Origin: Acanthamoeba sp. SK_2022b
Lineage: Eukaryota; Discosea; Longamoebia; Acanthamoebidae
Direction: 5' to 3'
DNA length: 25,737 nt
Assembly: GCA_027943245.1 (NCBI GenBank)
Contig: JANDJZ010000635.1
Span: 1 to 25,737, forward strand
Made by a program: the position numbers and the translations under genes. A model generated the notes under the pieces. That model saw nothing but the letters and a program-made list of their open reading frames with translations. It did no database searches and was not told the origin of the DNA. This document shows, piece after piece, positions 18,390-25,737 of this stretch (position 1 is its first letter; every line of letters starts with the position of its first letter).

Positions 18390-19245
18390 GATGGCGTGAG
18401 AAGTGTGGGCAAGAGTTTGTGGGGCCTCGTTGGACGTCGCCTTTGGACAGGATGCCATTAACGATGGAGAAAGCATTTTTCTGGGTTTTTCTCTTACCAC
18501 TTTTGAAAAGAAAAGCTGTTGCAATGTAATTTTATGGCACTTTGTGCGAGAGACCTAACTAAATGAAGCCTCCTGCTGCCCGGCGCTCTCTTTATTGACA
18601 ACTCTTCTCCCTTGTGGATTCACCTTCATAACGAGCAATTAATGAAAGTTCTCCCAGAACCGAACGAGCACCTGTTGCGTGGTAAAGATGAGGAATGTGA
18701 CCTGCATTCCAGTCTCAACTCATCCCACAATGGCCGTCGCGATTCCATTGCACCTGTTTTTAAGGCGTTCGAATCAGTAATAAAGGGCAAGAGGTGGCAG
18801 CAAGGGCTGATGATGAGGAGGGAGCTTACTACAGACGGGGAGACGTCCTCGACAGCAGTAAATCCCTCGGAGGAGCTTACCACAGGCCGGGAGACGTCTC
18901 GCCAGCAGTAAATCCCTCTGAAGCCCGCTACCTCGCCTCCTCTTTTTTCCTTGTCGCTCCTTTTTACCTCTACTCCTTTTTTTGTTGTTGTTGATCCCTT
19001 CTTCTTCAACTTCAACTCGTTTATTCATGTGCGGCAGTTTTTACCGTAGTATCCCATTGCCCTCTACTTATAATGTAAACACTAAATGTTGCAGGGGGTC
19101 AAGCACATACCCCGAACACCTCCCCTAGATAACGACTGAGTCGTCGGGAGCAGGTTGAGCCACCATCTTCCTCAAGAATAGGGCTTCCCGTTATGGTTGT
19201 CCATTTTTACGCGAAAGCGACGTCCTTTTTCCTTTTTAGGTTTTG
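18390..19245. repeat. Dispersed repeat of about 0.85 kb, copy 3
   Basis: Near-identical to copy 2 over its first 600 nt, including the 51-nt tandem pair, and diverging in the right third. Its right end runs to within about 70 nt of the 3' end of the acyltransferase gene, in the region where that gene's transcript should end. Confidence 0.85.
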
Positions 19246-19284
19246 GAAATGATGGAGAAAAAAGAATTTCTTAAACGGCAAATA

Positions 19285-19290
19285 TTTATT
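19285..19290 (-). terminator. AATAAA polyadenylation signal (minus strand)
   Basis: TTTATT on the plus strand, 27 nt past the acyltransferase stop codon. Confidence 0.55.
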
Positions 19291-19316
19291 TACAGGAATC
19301 GAGAAAGCGAAGAGCT

Positions 19317-20120
19317 TCAAGAGAAGGACAGGTAGTACTCGCGGGCGTAGAGCAGGGTGGCCAACGGCGTGGAGCAGAACATGTTGCACCACCAAAGCAG
19401 GTTGCCCAGCTGTGTGTCTCGAAGTGGTCGCAGAGCGTAGATGAACACCACTGCAGTACCACAGTCACCAACAGCGCATGCTCATGAACACGGGTAGCGT
19501 GAACGTACGTTCGAGCACGACGACCGTAAGGATGTAGGGATTCCGCACGCCAAAGGACACGGCCATCAGCGCCTGCACTCGCGCACGCGCAAAAGCATGA
19601 ACGACATGGTTGTTGGGGTCAACGAACGAGACGACGAAGCCAAGGGCGGCATGTGCTCGCCCGGGGAGGGGAGTTACCTCGTAGATAAAGTGAGAGAAGA
19701 AGAAGGTGATCCAGAGAGCCGACGATTTGCTGTGGTTGTTCTGAATTCGACGATTGTAAATGTGCACCAACAGCCTGGGCACGCACAAAAAACAATAAAT
19801 AGTAAATTATTTGTCGTGCCAAATACAACAGGGCCGTGTGCAAACCATTCGTGAATGGGCCGGTTCCATTTGCGCGCGAACTCGTCGTAGGCCGTCGAAT
19901 TCCTGCAACGCGCAAGTCGTTCAATAAATAAAAAATAAAAAAAATAAAAAAAGATAAAAAAGATAAAAAAGCATGAACGTGGATGGTAGGCCAGGCGTAC
20001 CACCAGTCGTCGTAGAAGTGGCGATCAGCGAAGCGAGTGATCTCGGCGAATCCGTTGAGGATGAGCTCGAACACGAAAAAGAAACTGCAAGTGATTCGTA
20101 TTCATTTGCCTGCGTGTGCA

Positions 20121-20160
<40 letters not shown>

Positions 20161-21916
20161 AACGAGCGCGTGCGGAAGGGAGATGTACATCACGATGTAG
20201 AGAAGGCTGCACGGGATGCACAGAATCGAAAGCAGGTAGAGGAAGGGCAGCTCGTTCGACTGAGCGCACCACACAACAAACAAGAACGATCAGCAACATG
20301 CATGAAAAGAATATTATAAAAAGAAAAATAACGATCATCTTGAATTCTTTTTTTAGCATATATCTTTCTATAAATAAATAAAATCAATAAAAAAACGGAC
20401 CCTTCGCAGGATGGGCAGGATGAAATGGGTGAGGCCGGTGACGATCATGGAGAGGATGCCCGCCACCAAGGCCAACGTTCTGATCACGAACTTTGGACGC
20501 ACGCGCGGCGTCCGTGGAAAGTTGGCCTGAACGATCACCGCACCATCATGATGACAACATCGCGCGCAGGCCATGAGACGGGCACGCGCATCTTGAGGCC
20601 AAAAGCACCATACCTGGTAGACGAGAGTCGGCATGAACAGGAACGTGAAGAAGTCGCCAAGCTTGACTATTCGTCGACATGGGGGAACACGTTCACGGCG
20701 TGAGCCCACTATGGACCCTCTGTGCTCGCAGTGGCAAGGCCAAGAGAGAGAGAGAGAGAGAGACCGACTTACCGTTATCCGGATAGCGAACGGTGGGCGG
20801 GGGCGGTTCGTCGTAGTATTGGTCGTCATCCTCGTTTTCATTGTCGTCACGACCATCACTGTTGTCGACGTTATCATTGATGGTGATAGTAGCCCGTCGT
20901 CGATGAATCGGAGTCCTACGGTGCGGCGTGCGCCCGTCGTCTTCGTCGTCATCATCATCGTCATCATCGTCATGGTCATCGTCGCTGCTCTGGTCGCTGG
21001 CTCGGATGTCGTCCGGCTCGCCCACGCCGCGACCAGCGGCGTCGCGCCTGGCCTGGCGGAGCCTCCGTCGCCGGAGCCATTTGTAGTGGTAGAACTGGTT
21101 CTGCATGATGTACGAGTGCATCTTCATGCACATCAGCACCATCATGAACAGAATGTATGTGCATTGTGCTGTACGCGTCGACAAAAATGCGAACATGTAC
21201 ATGCGAACATGTACATGCCAACATGTGAGTAGAACATGAAAGTGGTGCGAGTGGTGTGCGAAAAAGAGGCGGCGCAAGCGTACTCGGGGGAAGCTCCCAC
21301 GTGCAAACGGCGATGAGAGGAGTGAGCACGGCGAAGGCGAGAAGGAAGTAGTGGATGAACTCGCAGCGCTCGATCGAGACCAGGCCTTGGATCGTGCATC
21401 GCTGCAGGTAGTAGAAGCTGAACGTCGTCGCTTGGATCATCTGCGCACACGAGCGTAATAGAGCGCCAAGCAAGTGAGTCACTGGACTGACGTGTACAAG
21501 GAGAGAAGTGGAGGAGGAAGGCATACGAGGTACATCAGGCCCATGATGGGCAGCTCCTGGGAGATGACCAGCCAGAGTGCGCTATCTACAAGCTTGTGCC
21601 CCGCGGTCTCGTAGTAGTTGATGATGCACTGCGAAACGACAAACAACACCTGGGCGACAACGTGGGGAAAAAGTGTAATTTTTGATATTATGCACATATT
21701 AAATATCCAGGAAATAGGTGAGCCGCAAGAGGCGAGCCAGGAGGGTGCAGGAGGGCGTACCCCAATCACGTAGAGCATATTACGGAAGCCCAGCAGCGTT
21801 TTCGAATTGAGATTATCGAAGTTGGAGAGGATCGAAGGCCGTGGACGAAATTTAGGATTAAATTCAGTCTTGGCGGCATTGGCCCCGACTGATGGCCGTC
21901 TCTGAATCCACCACAT
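19317..21916 (-). CDS. MBOAT acyltransferase, sterol/diacylglycerol O-acyltransferase type
   Basis: Predicted ER multi-pass enzyme of 505 residues that would transfer a fatty acyl group from acyl-CoA to a sterol or diacylglycerol (SOAT/DGAT1 family, usually about 490-550 residues). Exons: 21916-21761, 21649-21527, 21440-21284, 21168-20773, 20666-20614, 20526-20401, 20259-20189, 20084-20001, 19902-19846, 19774-19678, 19572-19509, 19450-19317, all in phase. Landmarks: FRNMLYVIG; MKMHSYIMQNQFYHYKWLRR; KLGDFFTFLFMPTLVYQ then ANFPRTPRVR (family PTL.Y...(F/Y)PR(T/S)P.(V/I)R); FADRHFYDDWWN (384-390 is the FYxDWWN motif, with its second Trp codon split by an intron); KWNRPIHEWLL; and a C-terminal GNLLWWCNM...PLATLLYAREYY. 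Exon 4 carries an acidic Asp/Glu-rich insert (about 195-265). Where the family has S-x-x-x-H-E, this protein has SHFIYE with Y439 at the His position. SOAT versus DGAT1 cannot be settled. The start is the first in-frame ATG; an upstream exon is possible. Confidence 0.85.
20113..20162. repeat. (TGCG)n tetranucleotide repeat in an acyltransferase intron
   Basis: About 11 tandem TGCG units on the plus strand (CGCA on the sense strand), in the intron 20188-20085. Neighbouring introns carry (GA)n (about 20743-20762) and A-rich runs (19921-19972). Confidence 0.85.
21189..21230. repeat. 14-bp tandem repeat with internal palindrome, in an acyltransferase intron
   Basis: GCGAACATGTACAT occurs twice in tandem (21189-21216), followed by a degenerate third unit. 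ACATGT and CATGTACATG are self-complementary, so the block can form hairpins. It lies in the intron between exons 3 and 4. Confidence 0.7.
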
Positions 21917-22168
21917 CTCGTCGCGATCCTTCCGGCCGGAACAGAGAAAGAGAGGGATGAGACAGAGGCAAGCAAAATAAAGAAAACGATAAAAAATTCA
22001 AGGAAGTTGCTTTTCCCGATGGTTTCCCCAAGACAATTTTGTCGACGAACAGCACAGTTTACCGAGCAACACAACACCTGATCGAACCCGCATCACCAGG
22101 AAGAAGTGAAGGAGACGTCGAGAAGGAAGGGAGAAAGGAGATTTGAAAGCACACAGTTGATAGAGCCT
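21917..22168. promoter_or_regulatory. Divergent intergenic region between acyltransferase and kinase
   Basis: About 250 nt serve as the shared upstream region of two head-to-head genes. No TATA box stands out. A possible tiny 5' exon on the minus strand (ATG at about 22092, five codons, then a GTGTTG donor) cannot be confirmed. Confidence 0.4.
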
Positions 22169-25100
22169 ATGGAGAGGGGGAAGGGGGCATTTGGGGCCTC
22201 GGATCTTCCCATTCCTTTCATCCAGCCCTCGCCGGATGAATTGAGCCCTCGTTCGCTACGCAGCAGCCTCAGAAACAACCGATGGCTGGGAGCACTGGGA
22301 AGCCAGACCCCTCCACCTCCCTCTTCTAACAAATCAGCGATGGCGAAGCAAACGCGCTTCTTGAAGAGGCACAAGCGTAGCCTGAGTGATCCAGATCTCA
22401 AAGATATCAAGAAGAATGTGGACTCTCAGCTATCGGCATTCATCACGCTGGTCGCCAATCTCGAGGTGAAGAAGGAGATCATGGAGCGCTCACGCCAGAA
22501 GGAAGCGGCGGAAGCGTCGAATGGAATCGGCGGCTTCATCAGTACTAGCGGCAACGTTCGAACAGCGGCAGGCAACGGACACAGCGGTTCCATTCTACTC
22601 AAATTGAAGAGCATCGCCGAGGCGTTCGTGAACACGCCACCCGACGCTCTCCATTCTCGAGAGATTGTGAGGCAGATCCAGAAGCTTCACCTCAACGCGG
22701 CCAAGTCGGCCACCTCCCTCGAAAGGGAGCTCATGATTAAGCTCCTCTTCATCATTTCTACGTGCTCCCGTCTCGAGGAGTACAAGGTGCTCCTCTCCCT
22801 CCTCTCCTTCCGCATTCTTCATCATTACCTGTTCATCTTTATCTCTACTACTTCTGTGCACTCTACGCTGTCCTCGCCCTTATCCTTTATCTCTACACAA
22901 TTATTTTTATTTATTTATTTAGTCTTTTACTTTCAACCTTTGGCAAACTGCCCATTGCGTCGTGGGAGTGTGGTGGTGGTGGGCGCTGACCGTTGGGCTC
23001 TGCCACCGATCCTGTGTGTTTGGCCAAACACACAGGAATGTCTGGAGGACGACGACGTGGCCGAGCTGACCGCCGACGACAGCCTCAACATGAGCTCCGA
23101 ATCCGAATCCGAGTTCCTGTCGGGCACGTCGTCGCCCGCCGTCAGCTCGCCCATTCCCATGCCCCAGCGCGAGGCCTCTCGCGCCGCGCCTCGCGCGCGT
23201 ACTCCCGCGAGCCGACGGTAAGCCCCTCCCGCTCTTCCCTCTGTGTGCGTGTGCGTGTGCGTGTGCGTGTGCGTGTGCGTGTGCGTGTGCGTGTGCGTGT
23301 GCGTGTGCGTGTGCGTGTGCGTGTGCGTGTGCGCTGATCATGGGAGACACGCGTGGCGGGGGTGCAGGTTATCGCGAAGCCTGGACGGAGCGTCTTTTGC
23401 AGCGATGCTGGAAGAGTACGCTCTCGCCGAGCAGGAGTTCAGCGAGCTGAGCAGCCCCGACGTCGGACGGCCCGCGCGGCGACGGGTGCCACCGACCGCC
23501 GCGGGCCAGGCGACCGACCTCTCCACGTCGCCCACCACGGTATATCGCATTCCTCGCGCATTCCTGCATTCCTCGCGTGCGTGGGCGCGTGTGCCTGTAC
23601 TGATCGTGGCGCGCGCAGGAGAACGGAGGGAGCGAGGACGAGATCCCAGAGTCGGTGCGACGGCGAAAAGCGCCGCTGACGTCGCTCAGCGAAAAGTTTG
23701 ACGAGTCGGCGACGATCACGGGCGACGCCGACGCCCACGAGCGAGAGCTCAAGCGGCGATACGAGGAGCGGGAGATCGAGCGGGAGAAGGAGAAGTACAG
23801 CCAGAAGCAGAAGGGCGGGCGGAGCAAGCGACCACCGGAGCGCAGCCCGCTCGCCATCGCGCACACGGCCGCGGCGATCGACGACGACCACACCGACGAC
23901 GATGACGACAACGACGACAACGGCGAAGACGACGACGACGATTCGCAAGTCGGCAAGTCGTCCTCGTCAAAGGCCAGCCGCGCCGGCAGCAAGAAGAAGC
24001 CCCACGCCGGCGGAATGCAGCTGAAGATCGCGCGGGGCGCGGTGCCGGTCATGTCGCCCGAGCCGCGACGGCCGGGGGCCCAGTCCAAGGGCCTGTCGTG
24101 GTTCAAGATGGCGATCCAGAAGGAGAAGGAGAAGACCAAGGAACGGCAGGGCAGCAACAAGGCCCCCAAGCAGCAGCAGCAGCCCGGCTCCCCGGCGCCG
24201 GCGGGAGCGAGCGGCAAGAAGATCAAGAAGGAGTCGGTGCCCAAGTGGCCCTCGCCTCCGACCAAGAAGCGGCCGAGCGCCGCCGGGTCGCCGCCGCGCG
24301 GCGCCGTCCCCGGCAATCTCCACCGGCAGCTCGAGGCCCACGAGCAGGAGCAGAAGGAGAAGGGCGCCACGCCCGCCGCCACCGATGCCCCGGCCACGGC
24401 CACTGCTACGCCCACGGTCACGGTCACGGCCACGGCCACGCCGGTCGTCACGAGCGGTGACCTGGCGCCGGCGGTCGTGGAAAAGGAAAGAGAAAAGGAA
24501 AGGGAAAAGAGCGAGTCGGGCGGGGAGCACGTGAGCGTGCTCGATGCCACGGGCAAGGACAAGAGCCTCACGCCGCCCTCGGTGCCGCCACTCGCCCTGG
24601 GCGTGCTCCGACGATCGTCAGGCGGCCCCCCGCCCCGCGCCGACGACACCGGTGGCAGCAGCGGCAGCGGCGGCAGCGACGCCGTTGCTGACGTCAGCAA
24701 CTCCCTTCACCAGTCGGGCGTGGTGGCCATCAACGAGAAGCGGGCCGAGGCCATGCGCCAGCTCATGCGCGACCTCGAGGCGGCCGCCTCCAAGCGCGCG
24801 CACGAGGCCGAGGAAGCCGCTGCGGCGCGCCAGGTCGTCGACAAGCAGACACAGCAGGACGACAAGCATCAGCAGCAGCAGCAGGCGGCGGTGGACGTGG
24901 AGAAGCACAGGCAGCAGAAGCAGGAGGAGGAGCGAACGGAGAGCGACAAGCGGCAGCAGCAGCAGCCGGCGGAGCAGCCGCAGCAGAGCCTGCCGCACAG
25001 CCACCACCAGCAGCAGCACCACAAGGTGCCCTACGAGAACGACGACGACGTGGGCAAGATCAACGACAGCGACCGCGAGCGCATCCGGTCGCGACCGCAG

Positions 25101-25221
25101 AGCACCGAGTTCAACCTCATCGTGTGCCGCATCTGCGAGCAGGTGCCCCGCCGCCTCATCTACCTTCTCTCCGTCGACCGCTCAGCTGTGCGGAGCCTCA
25201 TCGTGTCACGTGGACGTGTGC

Positions 25222-25283
<62 letters not shown>

Positions 25284-25737
25284 CAGCCGGTGCCGCTCAA
25301 TCAGATGGAGGCGCACGGCAACATGTGCTCCAAGTACACCAAGCCTCTGCTATTGGTCGAAACAGCGAACAAGCGATTGAAGCAGGCACAGCACCCACAG
25401 CGAACGATTATTTTTTAATTTTTATTTTATTTATTTTATTATTATCAATGTTTAAGGTGGCGAGATAGGCTGACCGTCTATGCCTCCCGTTGCGTGGTGA
25501 CCACCAGCTTCTCAAGCGACTGGAACGGATTCGGGACAGGACGGAGGAGCACTCCAAAGAGACCCTCGCCATGATCACCACCGCCATCCAACTCACTAAA
25601 GGGTAACACGCCGCACACGCACACGCACACGCACACGCACACACGCACACGCACACGCGAACACTCACACGCACGAGTGCTCACGTCGCGATCTTGCGCA
25701 GAGTGGTGGGGATCCAGCCGGCGGCGGAGAACGCGAC
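22169..25737 (+). CDS. IRE/MAST/Rim15-type AGC kinase, N-terminal part (3' truncated)
   Basis: Runs off the window; the kinase domain itself is not seen. Exons: 22169-22786, 23036-23217, 23368-23539, 23619-25142, 25287-25355 (end uncertain), 25508-25602 and 25702 onward; phases agree. About residues 60-206 (KRHKRSLSDPDLKDIKKNVD, then IVRQIQKLHL and LMIKLLFIISTCSRLEEYK) resemble the helical N-terminal domain of plant IRE kinases, fungal Rim15 and MAST kinases. A long disordered middle (325-815; Asp, Lys/Glu, Gln and Pro runs) follows. Then comes a C2HC zinc finger, FNLIVCRICEQ joined to PVPLNQMEAHGNMC, with C827, C830, H842 and C846, the spacing used in IRE-type kinases. Downstream a helix LLKRLERIRDRTEEHSKETL follows, then VVGIQPAAEN at the window edge. 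The start is the first in-frame ATG after the divergent region. The donor for intron 5 (GTCGAA at 25356) is weak; reading through it would end the protein 20 codons later. Confidence 0.75.
22787..23035 (+). other. Intron 1 of the kinase gene: stop-free, multiple of three
   Basis: 249 nt (83 codons) with no in-frame stop, opening with a GTGCTC donor and ending ACACAG. If retained it would add a hydrophobic, Leu/Phe/Ser-rich segment between EEYK and ECLEDDD. Splicing restores that charged junction, which is the more natural protein. Confidence 0.65.
23010..23037. repeat. 28-bp perfect palindrome across a 3' splice site
   Basis: The arms are 14 nt each with no spacer; the centre is TTTGGCCAAA at 23019-23028. 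The right arm contains the intron's terminal ACACAG and the first two bases of exon 2. Confidence 0.9.
23243..23333 (+). repeat. (GTGTGC)n hexanucleotide repeat, about 15 units, in kinase intron 2
   Basis: Occupies about 60% of intron 23218-23367. The intron starts GTAAGC and ends GTGCAG. The sense strand is the GU-rich one. Confidence 0.95.
25223..25279 (+). repeat. (GT)n microsatellite, about 28 units, in kinase intron 4
   Basis: Lies in intron 25143-25286, which divides the zinc finger between its Cys pair and its His/Cys pair. The repeat runs to within 7 nt of the 3' splice site. Confidence 0.95.
25386..25507 (+). other. AT-rich block in putative intron 5 of the kinase gene
   Basis: 25406-25450 is almost pure A/T (TTATTTTATT words) and includes possible AATAAA-like signals on the opposite strand. 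A TAA at 25416 ends the exon 5 frame if the weak GTCGAA donor is not used, which would give a kinase-less short product. The acceptor CCACCAG at 25507 is convincing because the following exon keeps frame. Confidence 0.45.
25613..25660. repeat. (ACGCAC)n repeat in kinase intron 6
   Basis: A CA/CG-rich hexamer run within intron 25603-25701. Here the sense strand is CA-rich, unlike introns 2 and 4 of the same gene. Confidence 0.85.

Noticed and set aside
19921..20359. Minus-strand hydrophobic Phe/Leu-rich frames as a separate membrane protein
   Set aside because: They are parts of acyltransferase exons 7 and 8 running on into T-rich introns; splicing gives a better-supported single protein.
23369..24700. 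Minus-strand 443-codon open frame opposite the kinase exon 4
   Set aside because: Shadow of low-complexity coding sequence; the plus strand keeps frame through seven exons and includes a recognisable zinc finger.

Overview
This is an intron-rich, GC-rich nuclear segment of a protist. Introns are short (about 60-250 nt, GT...AG) and many carry long (GT)n-type microsatellites. Coding exons have G/C-ending codons. The architecture (EFM7-type methyltransferase, BTB-pentapeptide protein, MBOAT acyltransferase, IRE/MAST-type kinase, ankyrin-Rab relic) fits an Acanthamoeba-like amoebozoan. That assignment is inference from style and gene content, not a database match. No bacterial features, CRISPR or IS elements were seen.

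Layout. 1-265: nothing recognised. 266-1950 (-): ankyrin-repeat plus Rab-type GTPase sequence with frame breaks, best read as a pseudogene. 2152-2988 (+): complete five-exon cysteine hydrolase (isochorismatase superfamily). 3286-3784 (-): possible small unknown gene. 3787-4969 (-): complete six-exon EFM7/NNT1-like protein N-terminal and lysine methyltransferase. 4970-5388: divergent promoter region with a TATA box. 5389-10286 (+): seven-exon gene for a protein of about 1,425 residues, with about 1,140 disordered residues followed by a BTB/T1 domain and pentapeptide repeats (KCTD9-like). 10290-12297: a gene scrap and the first copy of a dispersed repeat of about 0.85 kb. 12298-15140 (+): unrecognised, partly degenerate multi-exon region with duplicated exons and large microsatellites. 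15210-16036 (-): exons of an unrecognised gene, probably broken. 16155-19245: two further copies of the 0.85-kb repeat, each preceded by an EF-G-like fragment, with a minus-strand gene remnant between them. 19317-21916 (-): twelve-exon MBOAT acyltransferase (sterol/diacylglycerol O-acyltransferase type). 22169-window end (+): N-terminal part of an IRE/MAST/Rim15-type AGC kinase; the kinase domain lies beyond the window.

The genes do not form an obvious pathway. Exon junctions were chosen by hand from GT/AG sites and reading phase. For the four complete genes every junction keeps frame, which is the main support. The most interesting points are: the acyltransferase has Tyr where the family active-site His is expected; a 28-bp perfect palindrome spans a 3' splice site of the kinase gene; the repeat family carries EF-G-like sequence; and the BTB-pentapeptide protein has a huge disordered N-terminus and a 60-nt internal duplication in its last exon. 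I found no clear evidence of a wholly new multi-gene system.
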